DNA from: Euperipatoides rowelli
Lineage: Eukaryota > Onychophora > Udeonychophora > Euonychophora > Peripatopsidae
Direction: 5' to 3' (one strand)
Assembly (NCBI GenBank): GCA_003024985.2
Contig: PXIH01S0019942.1
Length of the DNA: 18,336 nt
Shown here: piece by piece, positions 8,504 to 18,336 of the stretch
Position numbering within the stretch: position 1 is the first letter of the stretch
Layout of the letters: each line of letters opens with the position of its first letter
Translations under genes and position numbers: made by a program
The notes under the pieces: generated by a model
Database searches by the model: none
What the model was told of the DNA's origin: nothing
Seen by the model: the letters and a program-made list of their open reading frames with translations, nothing else

Positions 8504-10919
8504 ATTTACAAGTACTATCATGATGTAATTTTTATGTCTGAGAATTTAAAGTAAAAATCAATTTCAACAATCCATCCCCTTTGTACTACTCTAGCTTCCC
8601 TGCTGCAATAATTGCTCATGGAACAATGGATACCTCCCTGAAACTGCCATCTTCATTCCATGTTATATTGATATTTCCCAGCCATTTTTCCACCTGGCCT
8701 TCAGTGCGTATTCATCTTTTGTTGTAATTGACCTGTGATTAGCAGTTTTTATTATGGATTTTATTGCTTAATTGTCTGCTGGACTTTATTTTTGGCCTTA
8801 CTACTCAATAGTTTAAATTGACAAATTAATTTATTGAATCGGTTACATCAATCATGCATCCCAAGATCAGTTTTGACCATTCACCTTTAGTAAATTTATG
8901 AAATTGTGCTAATTAACATTTCCCTGTAGTCTTGACCATCTTGGACTTTGCAGAGAGATTCTTGAACCTGGATCTGCGCTTGTCAATAACTAAAAAATTT
9001 GCTCTTGATCAATTTGTAATCATCCAAAGAAAATATTTAGAAAATTTTTACGAACTAAGTTAATAATGCCGCTTTGAACCAAAGAAGATTATCACCGAAA
9101 TCACAGCGAGAATTGGGTATCCTTTACAGCTACAGTATATGAAGTTGACTATTTCCTACAGCTAGATCCTAAGAGAGTGTCTTTTGTCATCATTATCAGC
9201 ATGCCCGAACCAAAGAAAGATAAAATGTCCACTAATTAGTAAATTTCAAGGGCCAAAGGAAAATCTTATACTAACAATCCTGAAAATCTTCTACTAATCA
9301 TTCCAGATATGTATCTAAAACCTGTCAGCTTTAATAAATTTAGAATTTTTTTTTTTTTCATTTCTCACTGTACCCCTTTAATTTTACACCTGCATAAACG
9401 TAAAAAATAACATTTCTTTACATCAGACATTTGGCCCTTTTTAAAAAATCATGTAACCTGTTTAAATTCCTCCAGTTCAAGCTATCCATTATTTTTTCAT
9501 GCTGCTCCGTCAACCACTTTGATCAACTTAAAGAGTTTCATCCCTTTCCAGTATTAATCCGAAGATCTTCCTACGGTGATTTCTTCAAAGAAACCATTTT
9601 TTTAATAATGCAAGTTTCTTTTTAAATGTAAAAATCAAAGAGCAGAGTTAATTTTTTTTTTCATTTTTATGTTTGTTAGGGATAATCTTTTGAAAATTTC
9701 TCAGAAAATTTGTTTAAAAATCAAAGTGAAAAAATGAATTTTATCAATTACATTTAAATGTCTTATCATTGGGAAAGCTACCTCAATTATTTTGCATAGT
9801 AATTAATTAGCACAAGCAAACGTCTGTAACATCATTTTAAAGTTAGTCTATTGTTAAAAGACATCGGTATAATTGTTAAAAATAAACTTTTGTAAGAATA
9901 CATTTTTTTTAAAGAAAATAAATCTATTTATTTAATAAACACCTTTATAATGTTGATTGCTTAACCCTCATTATTGGAGTCAGTTTTATTTTGATTATAG
10001 CACTTTAAATTGAATCATATAAACCCAACAAACTATTGTAATATTATTGTTCTTGTGTCATTTGCCATATTCTTGTCTAATTAGTCTAGTACGTATGGTA
10101 GGCTGAAATAGGGGTAACTGTTTTATGCCTAGATAATCAACTCATCAAGAAGTAACAATTTTTTTCATATATTTGCATTAAGGATAGTTTCTTGATGAAG
10201 CTTTCTCTTAAATCATGGTGGTATTAGCAGCAGTTGAACGGACTCAAATACGCTTAAAGTGAATTTGAAATGCATCCAATTTAATTATATAACATTAATG
10301 ACGCTGAATGGATAGTGTGACAAATAGTTTAACGAGGAGGTTTGCATTATAGTTTATTCTTTTTACTGTAATCTTTGACCTTTCAAAATCTTAAGATTAG
10401 CAGTACTGTCAGATTTTGGATTTTTCCCTAGAGACTTCTGGATCAGGTCTAAAAACTTTAATTTCGACTAAGTCTGAATACTGAATAATTAATCAGTTTA
10501 TGATGACCCTATCTTTTCAATTTTCTTTAGTATGTAAAATGCATGAATGATCTTTTGTAATTGGGATCCATATCATTTTGAATGTTAGGATCTCAAGAGG
10601 TGATTAAATTTATATATGCATTGCATACAATTAAATATTGCACTTTTCTGCATACATTTTTCTAGTATATTATTATAATAATAAATGCAATGTAATATTA
10701 ATAATAACAAGTATACCTATTCAGACACCTAAATAGTTAAACCTTTTTTTAAACACATTCAATCAAAGTTTAAAAGAATCAACAGACCAACTAACTTCCC
10801 AACTTTTTCTGTAATCCATTCCAAAACTTAAAAAAAATAAAATAAAAAATTCCAACTAATCTATATTTCACTAGTTCCAACTAAATAATGCTTAAGCCAT
10901 CCATAAAAATCATCTAAAC

Positions 10920-11255
10920 CAGTGTTTCCCAATTAAATTTGGCCATGGAACCCTTTCAAACTTGCAAAAAAATTTGAAGTAACTCCAACCTTAAGCTTAG
11001 GTCCCAATATTGCTCTACTAGCACTTGTTTAAGTTCTCGTGCATTGCCCCAGAATATCTTTTCTGTTCTGTTATAGCTTCTGCAGCAATGTTCACATTGC
11101 TGTACTTACAATCCATCAATGTTTAAAAATAGTTTTTTATTCCTTTTTTTTTTTTTTAATATTCAAATGTTATTTGTGATGTAACTTTTTCGTGGCACCC
11201 TGATGTTCACTTCATGGAACCCCAGTGTTTCACGGAGCCCTATTTTGAAACACTG
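10920..11255. mobile_element. hAT-type MITE, 336 bp
   Basis: The left end is CAGTGTTTCCCAATT and the right end TTTTGAAACACTG; the first nine bases pair perfectly. Both ends carry the subterminal GGAACCC motif common in hAT elements (CCATGGAACCC on the left; ATGGAACCCCAGTGTTTCACG on the right in two parts). The flanking octamers ATCTAAAC (10912-10919) and ATCTTATC (11256-11263) agree at six of eight positions, consistent with an aged 8-bp hAT target duplication. The interior has no open frame and includes a T-rich tract near 11145-11158. Confidence 0.85.
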
Positions 11256-12734
11256 ATCTTATCTATGCTTAAAAAGAATCAACTTTTTCTGCCTATTTTA
11301 ATATATGAAAATTTTCCCTTTTTTACTTTTGACTTACATTATATCCTTGTTTAGACTTAAAGCCTATAGATTACAGATAGTGAATGTATTTTTATTAATA
11401 AATATTTTAATAATAATAGATTACATTGTATTGAAGTCTGCTTCCTATAGCTCTAAGTCATAAAACTTGTATTGTGTAATATTCTGTTTCTCTCTCTCTC
11501 AATCTATAAATTATTGATATGATTTATGATACATCGAATTTCTGTTAACTTTTGTGATTAGTGAAGAGGGAAATATTGAATTGTATTATCAAATTTAACA
11601 TATTTAAAAGTATGAACATTATGTTTGTGCAGTCAACAAGGCTTGCAGACAAATATAAACAATATGATCTCATCTGATACTGTTAGAATTCTAATGCATT
11701 GCTTACATGTTCTTTAATTAGATAAATATCAAATAGATTTAAAAATCCATTTAAAGTTTATATAAAAGAGTTACCTATGCAAACTACTTTTCAATTTATA
11801 ATTGTTTCGTTTAATAATTCATAAATTACCAATTAATTTTGGATGAGAGAAAAAAAAAAAGTTTAAATTTTAATCAAAAGAAATGCTGATTTTAAAAGAG
11901 ATCAGATGTTTTAAGAGAATTTATTATACTTTGTACAGTATTTGTTTTACAGCATTATTATTTTTTTGTTTAAAAAAATGTATAAACTTGTTAAATATTC
12001 ACCACATTACAAACAGCGCAGCTGGTATGAAGGCTTTAGATTGTCAATTTTTAGCAATGATTGTTTAACAGAAATGTCTTGATTTGCAATATTTATATCA
12101 TATGAGGTGCTTGAAAGTTTGTTCCTTTCATGCCCATGGAGAAAAAGTGAAAAACATCTACAGATGTGTCAGGAATGAGTTGAGAGAGAAACACATTTGG
12201 ACAGGGTAGTTTGGAAAGAAAAGTTTTCAAGTCCAGTATTAGAAAATTTTATTTTAGTTATCAACTACTTTAATGATAATTTTCATCTAAGAACTTGAAT
12301 TCAGTAAATTTTTTTTTCTACTCATTTTGTTTATATTTGATATTATAAGTTTTAATTGTTGATCAAATTACAAGTCTTGCTGCATCAACCTACTTGCCTG
12401 TTTTAACCCTTTCATTATATAGTTTCAGCAAAGTGAGGGAAGGACAAATTTGTCTCTGGACCAGGATTTGGGCAATCGATTAGGGGGTCACCAACAGGCC
12501 TAATTTTTTTCATATTTTATTTAAAGTAGACAAACAAACCAATTAGATAAGTGAAGAAAATTTGATCTAGCGATCAAATTGATGAAAGAAGATGCTGACT
12601 TGGATATCTTAGTCCCATAATTTTTTTCGAACAGGGGGAGGGATAGGATTGGCTGATAGATTTGCAGGTCACACAGAAGTTGAGGATAGATACTGGTTTT
12701 CACACATTTATTTAAAAAATAAAGTGTTAAAAAT

Positions 12735-12911
12735 TTTCAGTTTTCCAAAGCGAAAGAAGTATGCTGCTGTTTTTTTTAAACAAATGAGTTATCATTTTAG
12801 ACATGCTTTTTCAAACAACTCTTATAGAAATTAGCTTTCAATCAACATGTTTAAAATGATGACTTGCTTTGTTTAAAAAACAAAACAGCAGCATATTTTG
12901 GAAAACTGAAA
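12735..12911. mobile_element. foldback (long inverted repeat) element, 177 bp
   Basis: The arm 12735-12805 (TTTCAGTTTTCCAAAG ... ATTTTAGACATG) is matched by the inverted arm 12846-12911 (CATGTTTAAAATGATGA ... TTGGAAAACTGAAA), with small indels and a ~40-bp loop. Both arms contain GCTGCTGTTTT next to a T/A run. This is a MITE-like snapback with no coding capacity; the superfamily is not recognisable. The short open frames overlapping it are incidental. Confidence 0.85.
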
Positions 12912-13201
12912 GGAAAGTGAAAAATTTATTGTGGGAGGTATAAGAAAGATGAACAAATATTAGAGATAAAGATATAATTGCAATTTAAGAAATATAGATC
13001 TTATTAATTTTTGCATTACAGTCCCAACTTAATGTTTTTAAGATGAACAATACTCATTTTACAGTGTTTTTAAGTTCTGTGATGTAGCTGTCAATCATCA
13101 GAAACAATATCATGAGAAAAATAATTTTCTATTGTTTTCACATTACCATTGTCCAATTTGATTTTTTTTTTAAATGGGTGCTGGAAAACCTAAAGTTAGA
13201 A

Positions 13202-13668
13202 TATATGACTGAAAGTGAGCTGCACATGACTGGAAGTGGTGCACCAAAATTGCACTTTTTCTTTTACAAAAACTGGAAGTGACCTTCTGTGCAGGACTGG
13301 ACGTCTCAGACTGAAACCGGAAGGAACCTAATAGGTGCAGGAAGTAGTCCTTGTTCCAGAACAGGAAGTGCCACCATCTGTAATTGTGACAGAATCATAC
13401 TATATATGGGGTATATATATATGTATATAAAACCTAATATGCCTTTGAGAAACAGGAGCCGGAAGTTGGCCATCTTTTAAAAAATCCGGATTTGCCCTGA
13501 AATACCAGAAGTAGGTGTAGCCTAAACCCCAAGTGGTGTAACAATGTGGTGATATGCCCATATATGTGTATAAAATATAATGATCTATCTATAATAAACA
13601 GCAACAGGAAGGGCCAGGTCTTTTCAAGATGGTGATCTTGAAAAGACCTGGATTGGTCCTGAAATCAT
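13202..13668. repeat. GGAAGT-rich repeat region with ~150-bp tandem unit
   Basis: The hexamer GGAAGT occurs at 13232, 13275, 13340, 13364 and 13461, several times as ACTGGAAGTG or CCGGAAGTT. Two related units are visible: an A/T-rich stretch with TATATGG and GTATATAAAA, then AACAGGAG..GGAAG.GGCC, then a TCCGGATT-like segment and CCTGAAAT. The GGAAG anchors are 146 bp apart (13461, 13607) and the CCTGAAAT anchors 162 bp apart (13496, 13658). The second unit contains the hairpin at 13614-13651. It looks like an interspersed or satellite repeat of unknown class. Confidence 0.65.
13614..13651. repeat. perfect hairpin, 17-bp arms with GGTG loop
   Basis: CCAGGTCTTTTCAAGAT (13614-13630) and ATCTTGAAAAGACCTGG (13635-13651) are exact reverse complements around GGTG. 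The corresponding stretch of the neighbouring repeat unit (13467-13495) is not a clean palindrome, so the symmetry was gained in, or preserved by, this copy. Confidence 0.92.
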
Positions 13669-15789
13669 GTTTCTCATCTACTCTAACAAACCCTGTCTTG
13701 TCTATATTGTCTGAAAAATATGTCATTGGCCACTAATATAGTGACAAATCACAGAAAAAATCTTCCTGATTTTTTCCTAATTCTTGAGTATAAATTTTTT
13801 TAAGCCTTTGCTATATAAGTTTTGGTATTTATATGTATTTTAAACCTGTTTACAATTTTGGGCAGAGGTCACATGTTGAAATTTTGGTTTTTAATGTTTT
13901 TTCTTGTACAATTTATTGTCTTTATTTTATGTATGCTCTTAGTTGAACTCTCCACCCCCCCCCCCCCCCTTGACCCTTGGGGATTGCCGACACAACAGAC
14001 ACCTGGATGTCCCCACTCTGAAACAAAACAAAAAAAAAAGTATGAGAATCACTAACATAAATAAAGAAATGAGCAATAAAATTGAACAGCATGGTATCTA
14101 CAAAATTACAAATAAACATCAAGTTACTTGATTTCTTAAATTGAACCCTCAGAAGCTTACAACGCAGTCTTCAATGACGCTTCATTGTTAGGAAGCAGTT
14201 ACAGCTTTACTCACTTGGTGGAGCCACAGAACTGGTGACGTCCTTACAATTTGCATACTAGCAGATGACGAACAGTGGCAACTTATGAGAATGGATTCAA
14301 CTTCAAAGAAAAACGCTCTTGGCAATCTACAAGTATAAAAAGAGATGCAAGAACAAAATCAAAGAGATGAAGACAGAAATTTTGTCAAAACCAGACAAAT
14401 AACGTCTCTTAAATAATCGTGAGAGACGTTTACAAACTTTCATTTGGGAGAGTCCCACTTCTCCTCAATGACTCAGGAGATGTGGCTACCTCTCTCTTTA
14501 ACCTTAACCTCAACTAATGCCAGCATTACCACATATTAATGTATAAACCCGAATAATCAAGTCAGTGTCTCATTGATAAAATCGTCTCAACTTTAGTCTG
14601 TTTCCCTAGCTTTGAAATAACTTCTGATGCTCCAATTATGATGAATCTTTATTTAAAAAGAATACCGGTAAAGGACTTTCATTACCTCAGCATTAGCCCA
14701 TATTAAATTTATAGACATTCCGAGCCTATGGAAATCTTCACTTTAAACCTATTTTCCCTTAACTCAGTGGCTGTGCCCAGTTTCCCTCTCCCCCTCTATC
14801 TCTTTAATCTCTTTGATATAATTTGTTCAACCGTTGCCAAGTTAATTGTAATTGGGATTCAGTTGTAAATACAACTATGGGAAAGGTATTTTTGTCAATT
14901 TTGATTTTTAGTAAATAAACATGGGAGTTTGTTAAACTACAACTTGTTTGTGTATGTTGGAACTGAAATACTGAAATGACATATTCAATAAAATTTTCCT
15001 TTTCAGATGTCTTCCTTAGCAATCGCGAGGCAGGGGTGGTACCTGTACCTTTCTATCAGGGTAGGGATAATAAAGAGCTAACCTCTCTTTCTACTCTTAA
15101 TCCCTAGTTGACTAAATCAGGCTGGAATTTTGTTAGGGTTTAGCTAGTTTTCCTTCTGTTCTCTAAATTTATACCCCATAGGTTAATTTAGACCCTGTAG
15201 GAGAAATATCCAGAAATTGGCACAATATGGCCCCTTTTTCAATAAATATTGCATCTTTGGGTAGTTACTGCCTATAAAGAGCTTAAAGTGGATGTGATTA
15301 CATTAGCAATTTCTAATTAGGGCATTTACATGTAAGTGTAGGTGGGGACTAGTGTTAAAAATTCAGTATTTATCCGGTAATTAATCCCGGATTATATCTC
15401 TCAGATCTATGGCAGCTATCATATGGGATCTTGCGTGCGCCTTTGCATGAAGTCCCCCATGCTGAGGTTGTGGCTAGGGTCATATTTGTGGCTTGGTATA
15501 AAGGTGCACTGCTACGGCATGAGTGTTGTAAGCTACAAGTGTGACCAATATTAATGGCCTAGGTTCTATAAACAATGTACTTACAATAATGTATATAATT
15601 TGAAAACAAATAATGTATATGGTCTTTTAATTCATGAAAATTTAGGACAAGGCCCCCATCCTAGCAAGTAGGTTCTATGGTCGCCTCTGCTCCCACACCA
15701 GTGCTAGATAGCGCCAGTTTCGGAGCCAAGTTGTCATACAAGCAACCAAATGTTAAATACTAGGGTATAAATTTAGCCTACTAATATTA

Positions 15790-15861
15790 AATAGTCCTTC
15801 TCCAGATAGAATAGAGTTAAAACGAAATGGGGGGTGGGGAGACTCTATGAGGAGGACTATT
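15790..15861. repeat. imperfect inverted repeat around a G-rich loop
   Basis: AATAGTCCTTCTCC at 15790-15803 pairs with GAGGAGGACTATT ending at 15861. Inner ATAGAGT/GACTCTAT segments extend the stem with a bulge. The loop contains GGGGGGTGGGG near 15829-15840. No known RNA family is recognised. Confidence 0.55.
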
Positions 15862-16157
15862 GCCAGCCCGATGAAGTCTTACCATAATTTGGTATCTGAC
15901 AAATATATACAATCATAAGTTTACCCTATATCTACTGTTATAATTAAAACTTTAATTTAGAAATTAGTTTCAAATTTAAGGAAGCTATAGTGAGCCAGTC
16001 TTGATGACAGAGTTCTCTACTACAATACATTGATCTGGAAGTGCCTAAATATTATAGTTCCCTAAGGAAGGGTTGAGTTAAATGTTGTTTTCTTGGGATA
16101 ACTTCAGGGGAACAATAACTAGACAGCCATGAAGTCATTTATTAGCATCCTTTAGAA

Positions 16158-16531
16158 AAGTGTTTCTCAAATTTGATATCATACGACCAACCCTCAAATC
16201 TGCTATAAAAAAAAATCCAAGGCCCCATCATATACCTGAATCAAGTAAAAAAAAAGACCAGTTTCTGCTTCACAAGTCATGAAGCAATTTTGCTGGTCAT
16301 GTGTAGGACAGAAAGGCTGCGCCTAACTTTTAGAAGACAGAGTTGGTATCTTTGACTACATACCACACATGCAGCAACTACTGTAAAAAAAATAATTTGT
16401 ATAGTTGTCCAATATTTACATAATTAATGCTTTTATCTGACTTAATAACAATAATAATTAATCGATTGCAGTCCCTTCTGAACATGGCACAGCTCCCCAG
16501 GTGGCCACAGCTCCCAGTTTGAGAAGTATTG
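16158..16531. mobile_element. second hAT-like MITE, diverged, ~374 bp
   Basis: The left end AGTGTTTCTCAAATTTG and the right end CAGTTTGAGAAGTATTG are inverted relatives of the typical hAT terminus CAGTGTTTCTCAA. A CCCC-rich segment near the left and GCTCCCAG near the right are subterminal. The flanks (CTTTAGAA and TTCTTAGC) share CTTAG-like sequence, but a clean 8-bp duplication is not visible. The interior has no open frame. It is only loosely similar to the 10920-11255 element. Confidence 0.6.
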
Positions 16532-16879
16532 TTCTTAGCCTGACAAGGACTTTTCTAACAGATCATCTATTTCTAAGACTGTGACTAGGAAATTTATCCC
16601 CATATAATATTCTTCTTTCTTTATACACTAGTTTAATGCACCTAGTGTAACAGCATTGCCAGGCTACTTTGAACATCCCCTACTCCTAAAAGAAATTAAT
16701 GCGTTAAACCCAAGGTTAAAGAAAAACTGTCTTCATATGCACAGCAGTAGTGTGTCCCAAATTAATGGTAGACTATATTTTGTGGTGGGTCGTAGAGAAT
16801 GACTATGGCAAATTTTGTCCAGATTGGTGCTTGGGTTTAGGATTGTATAGAAACCATAACTGTACATATACTTCATATT

Positions 16880-16964
16880 AGGGTTGCATCGATAAGCAAA
16901 TTGGCCGATTACTGATTAATCAGCCTTCAATAATTGGCTGATTACCGATTAATCGGCCAACCCT
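16880..16964. mobile_element. hAT-like terminus or mini-element with GGGTTG/CAACCC ends
   Basis: An 85-bp segment opening AGGGTTGCATCGATAAG and closing CGGCCAACCCT. The interior is built from paired palindromic words (GGCCGATTACTGATTAATC, and GGCTGATTACCGATTAATC). Flanks TTCATATT (16872-16879) and TTCATTTA (from 16964) agree at six of eight positions. GGGTTG starts with CCGATTAATCGG subterminal repeats are typical of some hAT families. It may be a tiny non-autonomous copy, or the 5' end of the element whose transposase relic starts about 200 bp downstream. Confidence 0.6.
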
Positions 16965-17167
16965 TCATTTAAAAAACACTAATTTATTAATTACATTGCA
17001 GTAGGCTACATATAAACAAATTTCAAATAAATAATATTAATGGATTAGTCATGACAATTCATCTAGGGGTGGTTTCCAAACCATTTTTAAAATCTTTTAA
17101 AATATATTTCTATCCTCAGATAGGTAACATAAATGACCTTGAAATTTTTTTATTGATCATCCTTGAC

Positions 17168-18013
17168 CTGCAGGATTGGTATGAAGAGTAATAATTTGTT
17201 GTATTATTTAAATGAACCAAGAACAGTCAAAAGCTCTTGCAACATTTGTTGTAGATAACAAATTCCACACTAGTGGATTCTTGTCAGAAAATTATTGAAC
17301 CCCTGCAACCATTTGAAGAAATTACTAATGAAGCTAGTTAAAGAGAATCTACCACTTTAATAATAATTACAACAATTTTGACACTTTATTTTTATCCTGA
17401 TCTGTCCAAAATGATTCTTACCACAATCATCAATTGAGAAAATACTTTCCCTTTAAATGTTTGTGCTTATCTACGATCCTAGGTTTAAGATGACATTTCT
17501 AAGAAGTGATATATAAAGGAATGGGCTTTGGAAGCTTTGAAGCAATGCCAAATGGAGTTAAGAGTGGATTCTCGTTATATTTCATCAAGTATATATTTTG
17601 TCATTCTACTGAAGATCCAGATATAATAGACTTTACTATGACTTTTTCAAGTTTGTTTGATGAATCAGCTTTGCTAAGACAGTGTTTAAAATTAAGGAAT
17701 GTAAGAAATGCCACCTCATGTAAGCTCAAAAAAGAAGGGTTCCTCGAAAAAAATAATTTAGTATGGCACTAAAAAATTATGTTAGTATATAAATTTGTCA
17801 CTACTGTCTAGAGGTGATAGCCCATTTATGTGGTGGAAAAACATGTGGGCTCAACTACCTCTTCTGAGTAAGTTGGCTTTAAAATATCTAATGGTTCCAG
17901 CTTTATGAGTTGAAATTGAATGAGTATTTAGTACTGTTGGTAATTTGAATGAACCTAAAAGAATTTGATTGTGCTGAAAATGGTGAAATTCTAATGTTTT
18001 GCATTATAATTTA
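17168..18013 (+). pseudogene. decayed hAT transposase, C-terminal half
   Basis: A degraded hAT-superfamily transposase read across three frames. 17168-17400 (frame of position 17168) holds IIEPLQPFEEITNEAS, the conserved L-x-P-F-x-x-x-T-x-x-x-S segment. Around 17475-17489 the frame shifts to DPRFK, the conserved core motif. An open stretch at 17506-17772 is in a third frame. 17822-18013 holds the C-terminal dimerisation domain: WWKNMWAQLPLLSKLALKYL, then MVPA, VFSTVGNL, KRI and finally LHYNL. Stops interrupt it, including a TGA exactly where ERVFS normally has arginine. The N-terminal zinc finger and first catalytic part are not visible. It is not functional. The 3' terminus of the element is not in the window. 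Confidence 0.85.
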
Positions 18014-18336
18014 AAAGTGTTTAATTTTGATTACTTTTTGTAAAAAAAAATGTTTCCTTTTCTTCCTCTTTATATAGTTTTAAAATCATGATAAATTTAA
18101 AGTACTTTTTTATTCTATGTGTCTGTAGTAATCAAAATAAATTGGCAGCAAAACTTAGAAAATATTCTCTTTTCAATATTCAGAAAAATCTGATGTCTAT
18201 TGGTCAAAATTAACTGACTTAAATTTAGCAAAAAATGGGTGATTATTAAAGTGGTTTATCAATGATTTTTTTTAAATTGATTTATGTTTAGTTTTACTTA
18301 AAAATATTTGTTTAATTAATCAATTTGGAAAATTTA
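18014..18336. other. A+T-rich sequence after the hAT relic, nothing recognised
   Basis: Non-coding sequence rich in A and T runs. No CAACCC-type terminal repeat is seen that would close the hAT element before the window ends. Confidence 0.6.

Larger units (their letters stand above)
7112..18336 (+). other. downstream intron (>11 kb) or 3' region of the TMEM94-like gene
   Basis: It begins with donor GTAAGT after a phase-0 exon. TMEM94 proteins continue with further membrane helices after this point, so more exons are expected. I scanned candidate acceptors in + frames (for example before 9427, 10192, 11630 and 15006), and each opens into an early stop or an unrelated short peptide. Stretches 7112-8056, 8504-10919, 11264-12734, 13670-15789, 15862-16149 and 16540-16871 hold no gene or element I can name. 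A G10 run lies at 7211-7220 and a C15 run at 13955-13969. The region around 15000-15800 is less A+T-rich than the rest and may be an unclassified repeat. Confidence 0.6.

Noticed and set aside
9431-9625. 64-codon + strand open frame as the next TMEM94 exon
   Set aside because: Translation does not resemble the following TMEM94 helix. In the phase set by a candidate acceptor just upstream, a TAA occurs within six codons.
13822-14131. Overlapping short open frames with proline/glycine runs
   Set aside because: They are produced by translating the C15 run at 13955-13969, with no family similarity.
14401-14430. AACGTCTCT/AGAGACGTT 9-bp stem
   Set aside because: Short stem with a 12-nt loop. It is expected occasionally by chance and has no supporting context.
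15006-15060. Exon candidate after TTTTCAG, beginning MSSLAIARQGW
   Set aside because: It has a good acceptor but only 18-25 codons, no match to TMEM94 helices, and a stop soon after.

Overview
This window is nuclear DNA from an animal, very probably an invertebrate. It is strongly A+T-rich by eye, poor in CpG, and almost entirely non-coding. The only coding sequence I can support is two spliced exons on the + strand (4475-4649 and 6866-7111). Both are bounded by consensus AG/GT splice sites, and they join in phase 0 into one continuous protein segment. The segment matches the end of the P-domain and the first two C-terminal membrane helices of TMEM94 (KIAA0195), a divergent P-type-ATPase-like protein of the endoplasmic reticulum that has been reported to transport Mg2+. 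I cannot name the species. The moderate divergence from the vertebrate protein and the repeat content would fit a mollusc, chelicerate or similar animal.

Layout. 1-4474 is upstream intron. It holds a CCGGAAGT-type repeat edge, a 54-bp tandem duplication, a 352-bp pogo/Tigger-like MITE, a CCAATCAG minisatellite and a diverged ~208-bp duplication. 4475-7111 holds the two exons and a 2,216-bp intron, which contains a perfect 24-bp-arm palindrome and a 37-bp direct repeat. From 7112 to the window end I find no convincing further exon. If the gene continues past the window, this intron is more than 11 kb. It contains a 22-copy minisatellite (8057-8503), a 336-bp hAT MITE with recognisable 8-bp target duplications, a 177-bp foldback element, a GGAAGT-rich tandem repeat that ends in a 17-bp hairpin, a second hAT-like element, a short GGGTTG/CAACCC hAT terminus, and a badly decayed hAT transposase (about 17168-18013).

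Functionally, the window is a repeat-loaded stretch of one gene. Nothing here forms an operon or a multi-gene system, and I see no evidence of a new multi-component system. The points most worth a second look are the M6 ion-site replacement in the TMEM94 segment, the near-perfect palindromes, the higher-order minisatellite, the CCAAT array, and the hAT relic, which contains stops consistent with CpG decay.
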